Of a DNA stretch of 64,000 nucleotides, positions 19,424 to 29,271 are shown piece by piece. Position 1 is the stretch's first letter. Every line of letters begins with the position of its first letter. The position numbers and the translations under genes were made by a program. The notes below the pieces were generated by a model that was given only the letters and a program-made list of their open reading frames with translations, was not told the DNA's origin and searched no databases. This DNA is from Microcoleus sp. FACHB-68 (GTDB lineage Bacteria; Cyanobacteriota; Cyanobacteriia; Cyanobacteriales; Oscillatoriaceae). Where the stretch lies: assembly GCF_014695715.1 (NCBI RefSeq), contig NZ_JACJOT010000013.1:496001-560000 (forward strand), given 5' to 3'.

Positions 19424-20368
19424 CTACCCTGATTCCTTGTGCCAAAATGCGTGGAGTTGGCCGGCTATGTCTGCGATCGCTTGTTTGCCGCCATCAAGTA
19501 CCGATGCCCAGCCGACAAAACTGTGAATCATGCCGGCATACTGTTTCAGCCACACCGGCACCCCGGCTTCTTGCAGCCGCGCCCCATAGGCTTCGGCTTC
19601 ATCGCGCAGCACATCGCATTCAGCAGTGATAATAAGTGCCGGTGGCAGGTTACTTAAGCTATCAGCCAGCAGGGGAGAAGCATAGGGATTTTGTCCATCC
19701 TCCCCACTGCTGAGATAGTGATGCCAGAACCAGATCATCTCGTCATGGCTTAAACCATAGCCCCCTTGCCCATAAAGCCGGTAAGACTCGGTTTCAAAGC
19801 CATAACAAGTTACGGGGTAAATTAGCAGTTGATGCACGATGGCTGGAGAACCTTTATCTCGCGCCATGAGTGCTACCGCCGCAGCGAGATTGCCGCCGGC
19901 GCTATCCCCTCCCACAGCAATGCGAGTGGGTTCACCATTGATCACAGCGGCATTCGCGGCACACCAGGCAGTCGCAGCAAAAGCATCTTCGACAGCGGCG
20001 GGAAACTTATGTTCTGGGGCGAGTCGGTAATCTACCGACACCACCACACACTTCGCATCCCTCGCCAACAAGCGACAAATATTATCTGCCGCATCCAGAT
20101 CGCCCAGTACCCACCCGCCACCGTGAAAATACACCAGCACCGGCAAGGGTGTGCTGCTTTGTGGGCTATAAATACGAACCGGAATATTGCCATCCCCGCC
20201 AGGAATGGTTCGATTTTCGATGTGAAAAACGGCTGGTGGTTTGAGCGCTTTCCCTCGCACTTTTGCGGCGAGTTCCCGTGCCTGTGCTGGTTCGAGGGTA
20301 GTAAGGGCCGGTAATTCCAGCCGATCTAGTTGCTGCAAAAATTTCTGTACTTGTGGATTGAGCGACAT
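19424..20368 (-). CDS. Alpha/beta hydrolase of the hormone-sensitive-lipase (esterase) family
   Basis: 314 residues. The oxyanion motif HGGGW sits at about 81-85, the nucleophile elbow GGDSAGGN has Ser near 155, the acid Asp is in [12 protein letters not shown] and the His in GMIHSFVGW, so the triad looks complete. This is the HSL-like family that hydrolyses short-chain acyl esters; there is no signal peptide, so it is probably cytoplasmic. The start codon overlaps the stop of the AbrB gene (TAATG, - strand), which indicates translational coupling. The natural substrate is unknown. Confidence 0.9.
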   Translation of the reverse strand: MSLNPQVQKFLQQLDRLELPALTTLEPAQARELAAKVRGKALKPPAVFHIENRTIPGGDGNIPVRIYSPQSSTPLPVLVYFHGGGWVLGDLDAADNICRLLARDAKCVVVSVDYRLAPEHKFPAAVEDAFAATAWCAANAAVINGEPTRIAVGGDSAGGNLAAAVALMARDKGSPAIVHQLLIYPVTCYGFETESYRLYGQGGYGLSHDEMIWFWHHYLSSGEDGQNPYASPLLADSLSNLPPALIITAECDVLRDEAEAYGARLQEAGVPVWLKQYAGMIHSFVGWASVLDGGKQAIADIAGQLHAFWHKESG

Positions 20369-20751
20369 TAATCTTCTACGCGATCAACTTGTTTCAGATG
20401 AATGTGCTTGCGTCCTAAGGAAATTTCAAACTCATCTCCCGGTTGGAGTTCCATTTGTTTGGTGTAGGCAGCACCGATCAAAAGGTTTCCGTTCGTTTGC
20501 ACGCTAATGCGATAGCTTGCTGTCCGTCCCCCGCGCCCAGATCCTTCAGAATTTCCATCAAGATCGATTCCTTCCGCATCTATCAGTGCGTTAAGGAACT
20601 TCATAATGTTGACCCTTTCCAATCCGTTTTTGGTAACGGTGTAGTAACCGCAGGCTTTCGCTTTTTCTTCTTTGCTGAGATTGGAAAGCTCTTTAACTTT
20701 CTTCAGCAGGTCTTCACCTGTTAGAACTTGAGGAGTTTTTGCTTTAGCCAT
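20368..20751 (-). CDS. Cyanobacterial AbrB-like transcriptional regulator
   Basis: 127 residues. The N-terminal half is the cyanobacteria-specific region ([42 protein letters not shown]). The C-terminal half is a swapped-hairpin AbrB DNA-binding domain at about 75-122 ([36 protein letters not shown]). CyAbrB proteins are abundant global regulators of carbon, nitrogen and redox genes in cyanobacteria. Coupling to the esterase (one-base overlap) places that enzyme in the same transcript. Whether it is of the cyAbrB1 or cyAbrB2 type cannot be decided by eye. Confidence 0.92.
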   Translation of the reverse strand: MAKAKTPQVLTGEDLLKKVKELSNLSKEEKAKACGYYTVTKNGLERVNIMKFLNALIDAEGIDLDGNSEGSGRGGRTASYRISVQTNGNLLIGAAYTKQMELQPGDEFEISLGRKHIHLKQVDRVED

Positions 20752-21200
20752 TAAATCACACCTTAGAAAAATTATTCAATGATTCTATCATTAACTAGCT
20801 AAAACACAAGAGGATTTTTAAGGATTTAGTACCGGCTCTATCCAAAGATGGGAGAGCGAGAATTAAATCGCCCTAAAATTCTACCTGAAGGAATCACCCT
20901 CAAAGATGTACCGACCCGCTAGGCTTAATGACTGCAACTCATCTTGAGTCTTGTTAGTTGCCCACCGATTAATTTCTCTCTTCCTCGTCTCCCGCTCCCC
21001 CTTTCCCCCCCTATTTTAATGACAGGTATTGCTAAGGGATGCGATCTTGCTCTGTGTAGCCGGCATCGGCACAAGCAACGAGAATTTCCAGCTAGATATT
21101 ATAAAGGAGGAAAAGACGGAAGCGATCAAGAATTTGGCATTTTGCACATTGAATAACGTTGGTGCCGGCACTCTCTTGCCCCACCTTTTCCCTCACCGAG
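20752..21200. other. Intergenic region upstream of the AbrB regulator
   Basis: About 450 bases between two - strand genes. It is the likely promoter region of the AbrB-esterase pair. Short + strand frames at 20944-21211 have no coding features. No riboswitch or tRNA was recognised. Confidence 0.4.
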
Positions 21201-22073
21201 CTAAGCTTTAGTTGTTGCTGAAAGCGCCTGCTCAAGCTGGTTACAGGCTGCTTCAATTTTGTCAATGCTACCGGGATTTACCAACCCGTAGTAGTCAAAA
21301 ACATACACTCGGTTGTTCTGAGTCGCTCTTAGCTTTCCCCAGAAAGGCTCAGACTTAAACTGCTTGAGATTTTCCTGTCTGGTGTCCACAACTAAGATCA
21401 TTTCGGGATTTGCCTGCAACACTTTTTCTGCCGAAAGCGTCACATACCCACCGATGGGACTTTTACCTTGTAAGTCTGCCACGACATTATTTGCCCCAAA
21501 TTTAGCCAGCAAATCGCCCGTCCAACTGTTTTTGTTGGGTGAGAGAATCGGTTGGCGGCTCACGAGCACTAAAGTAGATGGAGAGTCGGTTGCCGGCTTT
21601 TCGATAAACGTTTGATAGCGTGACAACAGTGGCTGAGGATCGGCACCAATTGCTTGAGCGAGGCTTTTAGTGATTTCTGCAAGGTCATCCCATTTATCAA
21701 TCTGGGTGGAGAGAGTGGGAATCCCTAGCTCTTTCAATTTTGGCAGGATTTCAGCATGAAACTCCTCACTCCCGACAACGAGATCGGGTTTGAGAGCGAC
21801 AATTTTTTCCAGATTGGGGGGCGTTTGACCCTTGCTAACTTGCGCGATTCCCTGAAAGCGGGCATCCTCTTCAAATAACTTGCTGCCTGTTATGCCAACG
21901 AGTTTGGTTTTGTCCAGCCGGTAGATAATATCCGAAGAGAGAGAGGTGAGGGTGACAACTCTTTCGACTACCTTTTTAGAGGTGTCTGTTGGCGAGTTCG
22001 TGGCAGGGGCGCAAGCGACTAACACAACACTTAATAAGAGTGCGGCAACGGCGAATATCCAACGACGAAGCAT
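21201..22073 (-). CDS. Periplasmic-binding lipoprotein of a Fe-siderophore/B12-type ABC importer
   Basis: 290 residues from ATG 22073, chosen because it is preceded by GGAGG and starts a clean lipoprotein signal (LLSVVLVAC, Cys near 21); the open frame upstream overlaps the ATPase gene and lacks coding character. The mature part is a BtuF/FecB-type class III binding protein: VERVVTLTSLSSDIIYRLD, VALKPDLVVG, a long central helix, GYVTLSAEKVLQANPEMILVV and a VYVFDYYGLVNPGS end. It should capture the ligand outside the inner membrane for the permease and ATPase encoded just upstream. The ligand is not evident. Confidence 0.9.
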   Translation of the reverse strand: MLRRWIFAVAALLLSVVLVACAPATNSPTDTSKKVVERVVTLTSLSSDIIYRLDKTKLVGITGSKLFEEDARFQGIAQVSKGQTPPNLEKIVALKPDLVVGSEEFHAEILPKLKELGIPTLSTQIDKWDDLAEITKSLAQAIGADPQPLLSRYQTFIEKPATDSPSTLVLVSRQPILSPNKNSWTGDLLAKFGANNVVADLQGKSPIGGYVTLSAEKVLQANPEMILVVDTRQENLKQFKSEPFWGKLRATQNNRVYVFDYYGLVNPGSIDKIEAACNQLEQALSATTKA

Positions 22074-22168
22074 AAAAACCTCCGGGTTTGAAACGCAATA
22101 TTTAAGGAGAATGGAAAATTTTTCAGCTTCCCTTCTTTCCCTTTTCTGCTCAGTCATCGGGAAAACAA

Positions 22169-22960
22169 TCAACCCGAAACCGCAACAGAGGGGGAAATCG
22201 GGCAAATTTGAGGGCCAACCGGCGTCTGCAGAACGACAACTTCGACGTCAAAAACTTGGGCGAAATTTTCAGCAGTCAGAACTTGTGCCGGCGTCCCGAT
22301 GTCACTCAGCCGCCCATGCTTAAGCATGGCGATGCGTGAACTATACCGCGCCGCTAAGTTTACCTCATGCAGTACCGTTACAATTGATAGTCCTTGTTGC
22401 TGGTTGAGTTTTTTGAGGAGTTCCAGCAGTTGCAGCTGATAGTGAATATCTAAATAAGTTGTCGGTTCATCTAATAACAATACGCGCGGCGATTGTGCCA
22501 GCGCCAGTGCCAAAAATGCCCGCTGCCGTTCTCCCCCGGAGAGTTGTTCGACGGGGCGATCGCTAAATGGTTCAATCCCTGTCTCAACAATTGCCTCCTC
22601 AACTTTGGCGCGATCTTCTGCATTGAGTTCCCACTGCCACCAAGGTTGATGCGGTGTTCTCCCCAACCCGACTAACTGCCGCACTGTCAAGCCGGCGGGA
22701 ATTGGTTGCTGTTGCGGCAAAATTGCCAATTTTTGCGCGACTACATTTGCCGGCTGGCTGTGAATGGCTTTTCCATCTAAAATGACTGTGCCTTGCTGGG
22801 GTTGCAGGATGCGGCTAAGAAGTTTAAGCAAGGTAGATTTACCTGAACCGTTTGCGCCAACTAAACTCAGCCACTCGCCCGGTTGTAGGGTTAAGTCAAT
22901 GTCATGAATCACAGGCGTTGTATCGTAACCACCGGCAAGATTTTGAACTTCTAAGGGCAT
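22169..22960 (-). CDS. ABC transporter ATPase, FecE/BtuD type
   Basis: 263 residues. It has Walker A GANGSGKST (about 36-44), Q-loop in LAILPQQQ, signature LSGGERQR, Walker B VLLLDEPTTYLD and the switch His in TVLHEVN. This is the ATPase of the iron-siderophore/cobalamin importer. It lies 229 bases after the permease and 95 bases before the binding-protein start, all on the - strand, so the three belong together although the spacing is loose. Confidence 0.93.
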   Translation of the reverse strand: MPLEVQNLAGGYDTTPVIHDIDLTLQPGEWLSLVGANGSGKSTLLKLLSRILQPQQGTVILDGKAIHSQPANVVAQKLAILPQQQPIPAGLTVRQLVGLGRTPHQPWWQWELNAEDRAKVEEAIVETGIEPFSDRPVEQLSGGERQRAFLALALAQSPRVLLLDEPTTYLDIHYQLQLLELLKKLNQQQGLSIVTVLHEVNLAARYSSRIAMLKHGRLSDIGTPAQVLTAENFAQVFDVEVVVLQTPVGPQICPISPSVAVSG

Positions 22961-23189
22961 GATCTGGGGAGAGAGGCAGAGGGGGAGAAGGGGAGAAGTT
23001 TATATAATCAGAAAAACAAGTTTTTTGGCAACGTCCCAGAGGGGGAGAAACGTTAATTTTGAGATTTAGACAAATTCAACTGAGTATGTGAATGAATATC
23101 TAACGTTTTAATTGCTACTAAGTAAGTAGATAAAATTAAGCATCAGCCTTAAAAAGGGACATGGGGAATTTGCTACATTATCTCCCCCC

Positions 23190-24191
23190 TTATAAACGTG
23201 TCGGGGCAATAGATCGGCGAGACAGCAACCAGATAAACAAGGGCGATCCCAGAAGTGCGGTGACAGCACCCACCGGCAACTCAACTGCCCCCAAGCGAGA
23301 TAACATATCGGCAAACGTTAGGACTAAAGCCCCGCCAACGGCTGAAAGCGGCAAAACCCAGCGGTAGTCTGTTCCCACTAGCAGCCGCACGCCATGCGGT
23401 ACGATTAAACCGACAAATCCAATTAAGCCGCCCACACTAACAGCACCGGCAGCGAGTAAAGTAGCGACGCCTCCGATTAAAATGCGTGATCGCATTAAAG
23501 AAAATCCCAATCCCACTGCAAGATCGTCGCCTAAATTTAAGATATTAACTGAACGTGCTAGCAGACAGCCGGCGACTAATGCTATCAAAATATAAGGGCC
23601 GGCTAATCTCACTTCTGACCATCCTCTGCCATTGAGACTGCCAATCAGCCAATTGAGGGCAACTTGCACCCGCCCATCATCTGCCAACAACAGCATGGTT
23701 GATTGAGTTGCACCAAAGAGGGAACTAACCGCAACTCCGCCTAAAATTAATCGTTCTACTGAAACGCCGGTGCTTTTGGTACGGGCAATAAAATAAACAA
23801 ATACGGTTGTTAATATGGCCCCAATCCAAGCGGCTAAGGGCAACCAAGCGGTAAATAATCCTAAAGTTACTAACCCTACAGCAACTAAACCTGCGCCGGC
23901 AGAAATTCCCAATAAAAAGGGATCAGCTAATCCATTCCGCAACATTCCTTGTAGCAACGCACCCGACATTCCTAAAGCCGCCCCAACCACTAACGCTGCC
24001 ATTGTGCGCGGCAGTCGTAAATCCCAGAGAATCGTTTGATTGATCGGATCACCTTGATGTTGCACCGCTTGCCACAACTGGGCAAAACTCAGGGAAACAG
24101 CACCTTGAGATAAGGAAAGTGCAACCGTTAGAAGCAAGCAAATACCCAAAATGATGCCGGCTTGCCAAGCGCTGTTACCTCGTTTACTCAT
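23190..24191 (-). CDS. FecCD-family ABC transporter permease
   Basis: 333 residues with about nine or ten hydrophobic segments. Family signatures include LRLPRTMAALVVGAALGMSGALLQG, NPLADP-like NGLADPFLLGISAGAG, AVSVGGLIGFVGLIVPH and the closing LGSPLFIWLL. A single FecCD protein is expected to form a homodimer in this importer class. Its start codon lies 8 bases inside the end of dhaL, so translation is coupled to the dihydroxyacetone kinase genes, an unusual pairing. Confidence 0.93.
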   Translation of the reverse strand: MSKRGNSAWQAGIILGICLLLTVALSLSQGAVSLSFAQLWQAVQHQGDPINQTILWDLRLPRTMAALVVGAALGMSGALLQGMLRNGLADPFLLGISAGAGLVAVGLVTLGLFTAWLPLAAWIGAILTTVFVYFIARTKSTGVSVERLILGGVAVSSLFGATQSTMLLLADDGRVQVALNWLIGSLNGRGWSEVRLAGPYILIALVAGCLLARSVNILNLGDDLAVGLGFSLMRSRILIGGVATLLAAGAVSVGGLIGFVGLIVPHGVRLLVGTDYRWVLPLSAVGGALVLTFADMLSRLGAVELPVGAVTALLGSPLFIWLLSRRSIAPTRL

Positions 24192-24819
24192 GATTTTGTA
24201 AAGTTTCTAATAATGTTTTGAGAATGAGATAAACAGACGTAGCCCCGGCATCTGGGTGGCCGGCACTGCGATCCCCTAAATAACTTGCCCGTCCCTTTTT
24301 TGCCACTAAGGGAATGGTGTTTTTTACGCCCTCTTCTGCCGCTGTTACGGCCCGATTTAAGGCTTCTTTTGTCTCCATTCCTTCAGCGATGGCGTTTTTA
24401 AAAGCGTCAGATGCCGGCAGCAAAGCATCGAGCATTGTTTTATCACCTAACTGCGCTTTACCACGTTGAATAACGCCATCAACCCCGGCTTCTAAAAACG
24501 CGCTCATATCTTGATCAGTTAATTCTAATTTGCCGGCAACCGCTGTACTCGCGCGTAAAAATAGCGTGCCATAAAGCGGCCCACTCGCACCCCCGACACT
24601 AGAAATCAGCGTCATACTTACTGCTTTAAGAATGTCTGCAATATCTTTGTCAGCGACGCTAGGTAACTGCGTTAAAACTTTTTGAAAACCGCGATTCATA
24701 TTAATGCCGTGATCCGCATCGCCAATTGCAGCATCTAATTCAGTTAAGTAGTCTTTATTTTCCTGTATCGTGACAGCGATGGCTTGTAACCACTGCACGA
24801 TTTGCTCTTTTGTTACCAT
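24184..24819 (-). CDS. dhaL: Dihydroxyacetone kinase subunit DhaL (nucleotide-binding)
   Basis: 211 residues, the normal length. The Mg-ADP site motif IGDADHGINMNRGF is complete (three Asp ligands), followed by SSVGGASGPLYGT and the C-terminal GRASYLGDRSAGHPDAGA. In PTS-type systems DhaL keeps ADP bound and is rephosphorylated by DhaM. No DhaM is encoded in this window. It begins 10 bases after dhaK and overlaps the FecCD permease. Confidence 0.94.
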   Translation of the reverse strand: MVTKEQIVQWLQAIAVTIQENKDYLTELDAAIGDADHGINMNRGFQKVLTQLPSVADKDIADILKAVSMTLISSVGGASGPLYGTLFLRASTAVAGKLELTDQDMSAFLEAGVDGVIQRGKAQLGDKTMLDALLPASDAFKNAIAEGMETKEALNRAVTAAEEGVKNTIPLVAKKGRASYLGDRSAGHPDAGATSVYLILKTLLETLQNHE

Positions 24820-24829
24820 AATGCCTCCT

Positions 24830-25903
24830 TTAAATTCCCCATCGTAAGCTTGGCGTTTTCACCGGCGCATCCCAAAATTTAAGCATTTCCTCATCTAACT
24901 TTAGCAAGGTAATCGAACAGCCTTGCATATCTAAAGCAGTCATATAAGGGCCAATTAAATTGCGGACAATTTGAATTTTATGCTGTTCACAGATTTTTGC
25001 CAAGTGTCGATAAACAATGTATAACTCAGAAAGAGGAGTGCCACCCATGCCATTCACAAAAGCTAAAACTGAATCACCGCTTTGCAACGGAGGATCGCTG
25101 AGTTCTACTTCCACCCATTCTCCTTTATTTGCATCCCATTCTCGCAGTGTGCGGGTATAATTTGAATCTTCGATAATAGAAACCGCAAGCATTTCGGTTA
25201 TTTCATCGGCTGATTTCACCGGCACCCTTTGACGTCCGGGTTCACCGTGAATGCCAATTCCCATTTCGATTTCATCATCACCTAAGTTAAACGTGGGACT
25301 TCCTTTTGCCGGCACTGTGCAAGAAGTTAGTGCCATTCCCATGCTACGTCCGTTTAGGTTAACGTGCCGGCAAAGATCGGCAATTTGCTGTAAATTGTAA
25401 CCCGCTTCAGCAGCAGCCCCACATATTTTTTCTGCAAGTATCGTTGTGCCAACTCCTCTACGCCCTTGGGTATAAAGTGAATCTTTAACGGCAATATCAT
25501 CATCAATCAAAATGTTAAGAATTGGAATGCCTTCTGAAGCAGCAAGTTCGGCTGCCATCTCGAAGTTCATCACGTCGCCTGAGTAGTTTTTAACGATGTT
25601 GAGGATGCCGGCACCACTATTCACCATTTTTGCGGCTTCTAGCATTTGATCAGGAGTTGGAGAAGTAAAAACTTCACCAGGACAAGCGGCGTCTAACATT
25701 CCCATGCCAACAAAGCCGGTGTGCATCGGTTCGTGTCCACTACCCCCGCCGGAAATAAGGGCGACTTTATTTTGAATGGGTGCGTCTGTGCGATAGACAA
25801 AGTGAGGATCAAAATGGATTTTGATTAAATCCGGATGTGCGATTGCCATGCCTTCCAGGCTTTCTCGCACAACATTGTCGGGATTGTTGATAAGTTTTTT
25901 CAT
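24830..25903 (-). CDS. dhaK: Dihydroxyacetone kinase subunit DhaK (substrate-binding)
   Basis: 357 residues, the expected size. It shows [12 protein letters not shown] at the start, [14 protein letters not shown], the [24 protein letters not shown] loop, [12 protein letters not shown], and the substrate-binding His in [10 protein letters not shown], which forms a covalent hemiaminal with dihydroxyacetone in known DhaK. With DhaL it makes dihydroxyacetone phosphate, feeding glycolysis or the Calvin cycle. It is the first gene of the dhaK-dhaL-fecCD run; the 170 bases upstream contain no gene. Confidence 0.94.
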   Translation of the reverse strand: MKKLINNPDNVVRESLEGMAIAHPDLIKIHFDPHFVYRTDAPIQNKVALISGGGSGHEPMHTGFVGMGMLDAACPGEVFTSPTPDQMLEAAKMVNSGAGILNIVKNYSGDVMNFEMAAELAASEGIPILNILIDDDIAVKDSLYTQGRRGVGTTILAEKICGAAAEAGYNLQQIADLCRHVNLNGRSMGMALTSCTVPAKGSPTFNLGDDEIEMGIGIHGEPGRQRVPVKSADEITEMLAVSIIEDSNYTRTLREWDANKGEWVEVELSDPPLQSGDSVLAFVNGMGGTPLSELYIVYRHLAKICEQHKIQIVRNLIGPYMTALDMQGCSITLLKLDEEMLKFWDAPVKTPSLRWGI

Positions 25904-26075
25904 AGTTTTTTAAGAAGAGGCTGGGATTTGGGCTTTAGAATTGTCAGGAAAAATTTACACACTGGGTATTTTTGGCCGATTTTCCAGATTTTTGGCACGA
26001 GTAATCCCAGATAAATCTATTTTCTCAAATTAAAGGTTATTTATTATATTTTTTAGAATTTCAATTTGATTTAGC

Positions 26076-27737
26076 TCAATGCTGTCTTAGCATCTCTAAT
26101 TCTTCAGTCAAATTATCCAGCAAGCTTTGCAATAACTGCTGCTGATGTTGCCGGCTGGTTATATCTGCCGGTTCTTCAGCAATTTGAAAATTAATCACCC
26201 TGTCTGCCTTTCGCTCATATTCACTTAGTGCCAATAATGCTTGATTGCTAAAGAGTGTTAGATACTCTCTCGCAGCATTTGCATAAGCTTCTTGTACCTG
26301 ATTTAAATAGGAATCTGAGCTTTCAGGGTTTTTTGGGTCAGTATTTTGATTGAGAAAATAAGTAGCACCGCCTACAACGGCTGCACCCACCGGCCCGCCT
26401 AAAACCCAACCGAGTCCAGTTGCTAAAGCGATCGGCGCTGCACTATTCGATGATTTAGAATTGGGAGGTGGATTGGGTAAAATAACTTGCGGATCGCCAG
26501 GAAATGAAATGACTAAACCGGCAGGCTGCTCTTTATTGAAGAATTCACAGGCTTGATTGACCCATTTTACAATCGCCTGCTGATAATCTACAAGTGCTTG
26601 TTTGAACGATACCCTTTCCCAAGTTCTAAATTCACCTTTTTGCAGCGCTGAAATTAGATCGGATTGGTAGTTTGATAAAAGACTTGACAAGTTTAACCAA
26701 CTCTGAATCTCTAAAATGCTATCTTGAAAACCTTTTTTAATTAAATTCTGTGCTTTTTGCTTGATTTCAAGTTTAGCTTTGCGCTTTTGTTCAGCCGATT
26801 CTAATTCTGTATTAATGTCTCGCATTTTTGTTTGCAAAGCTTGCTGAATTTGAGTTGCGATTGCTAAGACACGAGGCAACCGAATAGCTATTTTATCTTC
26901 TTGCATAGCTACAATAGTTTGCAAGGCAGATTCAAACATTTCTAGTCCGGTAGTCTGTGCCGCTGATGTATCTCCTTTCAATCTCGCTCTCAGTGCCGGC
27001 AGCGCATCAACGCGGTATAAATTACTGAGATTGTTCGGTAATTCCGAGCGAAAGCTTTCAGCGACAAATAAGAGTCGGTTATAAATTTGTTTTTGCTCTT
27101 CAGCTTCTAGTAAATTCAAGAAGTTAACAACAAAAACAACCGTTTTAATTCCTCGATCCAGCAACCAATCTCTCAAGTTCTCTCGCTCACCTAAAGTCAT
27201 TAGCTTGCGAGCGTCTAGCACCTGAATCACCAAATCTGCTGTTAAAAGTTGGTCGCGCACCAAGTTATCCTGCGCTTCCTGATCATTCGTTCCCGGCAAA
27301 TCTAATAACTCAACACCGCCTTGCAAGAATGGATGAGGACAGAAAACCTCTACATAGGTGACATCATTCCGCATTCGTCTTTCATCATCTAGAATTGCAA
27401 ACTGTTTTAAAACATCTGTTCCTTTTTCATTAATTTCAGTGCCATCTTTGAGCGTAATTCGCGTGTGTAGCTCATTTCCATATTTAACTGTAATTGCCGC
27501 GCCGGTTGTGGGAATCAGATCAATAGGAAGGGTTCGATTTCCCAGGATAGCGTTGAGCAGCGTTGATTTACCGTAATTAAACGGGCCAAAAACAGCAATC
27601 CGAAAGCTTGGTTTTTCTAAATAGTCGCAGATAGAAAGCGCATCTCGATAAAGCTGTGAGTTTTTATCGAGTTCCAGTACGCCAAGTGCGGACTTAAGAT
27701 GATTGAGAAGGGTTAGAGTCGGTGCCGTTTGTTGCAT
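26076..27737 (-). CDS. Bacterial dynamin-like GTPase (DLP-1)
   Basis: 553 residues. The GTPase domain has G1 GPFNYGKST (51-59), a G2 Thr in TTGAA, and G3 DLPGTND. The G4 position reads VNFLN and lacks the usual Asp, so nucleotide specificity may be relaxed. Long helical segments follow. A hydrophobic Gly-rich stretch at about 428-458 (GLGWVLGGPVGAAVVGG) resembles the membrane-inserting paddle of bacterial dynamins, and a coiled-coil tail ends the protein. It is the last gene of a same-strand block (32242-34326 to here) that also contains three LRR genes and another dynamin-like gene. Dynamin pairs act in membrane remodelling or phage defence in other bacteria. Confidence 0.85.
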   Translation of the reverse strand: MQQTAPTLTLLNHLKSALGVLELDKNSQLYRDALSICDYLEKPSFRIAVFGPFNYGKSTLLNAILGNRTLPIDLIPTTGAAITVKYGNELHTRITLKDGTEINEKGTDVLKQFAILDDERRMRNDVTYVEVFCPHPFLQGGVELLDLPGTNDQEAQDNLVRDQLLTADLVIQVLDARKLMTLGERENLRDWLLDRGIKTVVFVVNFLNLLEAEEQKQIYNRLLFVAESFRSELPNNLSNLYRVDALPALRARLKGDTSAAQTTGLEMFESALQTIVAMQEDKIAIRLPRVLAIATQIQQALQTKMRDINTELESAEQKRKAKLEIKQKAQNLIKKGFQDSILEIQSWLNLSSLLSNYQSDLISALQKGEFRTWERVSFKQALVDYQQAIVKWVNQACEFFNKEQPAGLVISFPGDPQVILPNPPPNSKSSNSAAPIALATGLGWVLGGPVGAAVVGGATYFLNQNTDPKNPESSDSYLNQVQEAYANAAREYLTLFSNQALLALSEYERKADRVINFQIAEEPADITSRQHQQQLLQSLLDNLTEELEMLRQH

Positions 27738-27800
27738 AATACTGCTCTTTTAAATTGTAGATTTTGGCTTCAATTATTTAAGGTAATAATCGCTAAAAGT

Positions 27801-28910
27801 TTAAAATTCACAGATAGAGGCCGGCTTCACAGGACAAGTTTTATTGGTGAGCCTTGGATTGTTGCTGAGGAAGAGGCTAAGCAAGTTCGTCAAAGAACTC
27901 AAGGGTTTGATGTCGCTAATTTGATTGGTGTCGAGGTAAAGGAAAGTCAAGTTTGTCAGAGAACTCAAGGGTTTGATGTCGCTGATTTGATTGTTCATGA
28001 GGTCGAGCTTATCTAGGTTAGTCAGAGAACTCAAGGGTTGGATGTTGCTGATTTGATTGTTGCTAAGGACGAGGCTAAGCAAGTTTGTCAGAGAACTCAA
28101 GGGTTGGATGTCGCTGATTTGATTGGTGTCGAGGTAGAGTTCTCTCAGGTTCGTCAGAGAACTCAAGGGTTGGATGTCGCTGATTTGAGTGTTCACGAGG
28201 TCGAGCGTATCTAGGTTAGTCAGAAAACTCAAGGGTTGGATGTCGCTGATTTGATTGGTGTTGAGGTAGAGTTCTCTCAGGTTCGTCAGAGAGCTCAAGG
28301 GTTTGATGTCGCTGATTTGACTGTTGCTAAGGACGAGCAAACCCAATTTCGTCAGAGAACTCAAGGGTTGGATGTCGCTGATTTGATTGTTCCAGAGGCT
28401 GAGTTCTCTCAGGTTCGTCAGAGAACTCAAGGGTTGGATGTCGCTGATTTGATTGGTGTCGAGGCTGAGTTCTCTTAGGTTCGTCAGAGAACTCAAGGGT
28501 TTGATGTCGCTGATTCGATTGTTCCACAGGCTGAGGATAGTTAGGTTAGCCAGGGTACTCAGGGGTTTTAGGTCGCTGATTTGATTGTTGTTGACGTAGA
28601 GGATAGTTAGATTGGTCAGGGAACTCAAGGGTTTGAGTTCTCTGATTTCTTTGTTGTCGAGGTCGAGTTCTTGGAGAGTTGAAAGCTTCTGGTTCGCTTG
28701 ATTGCAATCAGAAGTGCCGGCCTCCTTCAAAAGCACATCAACAGTATGCTTTGTTTCTGGCGGAAGACTTTCTTTACTCAAACACCAATCCGCAAAACTT
28801 TTTGGCGTTGCTGTCTTTGCATTAACAGGAAAAGATGAGCCTCCTAGAAACAGAGGGACAAGCAGGCCGGCTAAGTAAATTTTGTGCATAAAATGCTTTA
28901 ACTTTTTCAT
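27801..28910 (-). CDS. Secreted leucine-rich repeat protein (LRR-1)
   Basis: 369 residues: signal peptide (hydrophobic about 10-28), a short cap with two Cys (FADWCLSKESLPPET and AGTSDCNQANQKLS), then about 11 tandem 22-residue repeats of the SDS22/internalin type (LSSLTNLxxLxLxxNQISDIQP). A terminal cap NPRLTNKTCPVKPASICEF closes it. The repeats are near-identical at DNA level and shared with the neighbouring LRR genes, so gene conversion is likely. It starts 173 bases before DLP-1 in the direction of transcription is not the case; rather DLP-1 starts 63 bases after this gene ends. The ligand is unknown. Confidence 0.9.
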   Translation of the reverse strand: MKKLKHFMHKIYLAGLLVPLFLGGSSFPVNAKTATPKSFADWCLSKESLPPETKHTVDVLLKEAGTSDCNQANQKLSTLQELDLDNKEIRELKPLSSLTNLTILYVNNNQISDLKPLSTLANLTILSLWNNRISDIKPLSSLTNLRELSLDTNQISDIQPLSSLTNLRELSLWNNQISDIQPLSSLTKLGLLVLSNSQISDIKPLSSLTNLRELYLNTNQISDIQPLSFLTNLDTLDLVNTQISDIQPLSSLTNLRELYLDTNQISDIQPLSSLTNLLSLVLSNNQISNIQPLSSLTNLDKLDLMNNQISDIKPLSSLTNLTFLYLDTNQISDIKPLSSLTNLLSLFLSNNPRLTNKTCPVKPASICEF

Positions 28911-29003
28911 TAAAATACTTTTTTTTATGACTTTAATAATTACTACTATCTCGATTCTGTTGCATTTTTTATAAAGAGTAATCGAACCTTAAATATTAGC
29001 AGT

Positions 29004-29186
29004 TTAGAAGCTACAGATAGACTCTGGTTTCACAAAAAAACTTTTATTTGTAAGCATTGGATTTTTGTCCAGGTTAAGATGCTTTATATTAGTCAGGCTC
29101 CTCAAGGGAGTGAGTTCTCTAATTTGATTATTGTCCAAGTAGAGAATCATTATTTAGTCAGGCTCCTCAGAGGCGTAAGTTCTCTT
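29004..29186 (-). pseudogene. Broken 3' end of an LRR gene
   Basis: Read on the - strand, this stretch encodes two degraded LRR units and the same C-terminal cap seen in the two intact paralogues (NPMLTNKSFFVKPESICSF, stop at 29006-29004). It is separated from the preceding LRR gene by about 85 bases of unrelated sequence, and one base is missing inside it (CTGACTAA-ATAATG), which throws the frame into stops. It is most simply the original 3' end of the 29248-30978 gene. Confidence 0.75.
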
Positions 29187-29271
29187 GCAGCACGCTACGA
29201 TAAGCCAGCAGAAAACTTTCTGGGTGCAATTTATCTAGCTGCTGCTATTATCTGGCTTCATTGATGACACA
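29187..29271. other. ~85-base foreign insert interrupting an LRR gene
   Basis: Sequence unlike the LRR repeats on either side, with a short inverted repeat AAGCCAG (29202-29208) / CTGGCTT (29252-29258). It shares the 13-mer ttctgggtgcaat with the region downstream of the split tRNA gene (near 36783). It may be a small non-autonomous element or a repair scar. Confidence 0.45.

Noticed and set aside
22074-22205. Upstream extension of the binding-protein gene
   Set aside because: It overlaps the ATPase gene and would bury the lipoprotein signal. ATG 22073 has a strong ribosome site.
22961-23189. Cobalamin riboswitch between the transporter genes
   Set aside because: No B12-box-like sequence was found in this spacer or upstream of dhaK, so the ligand of the importer stays open.
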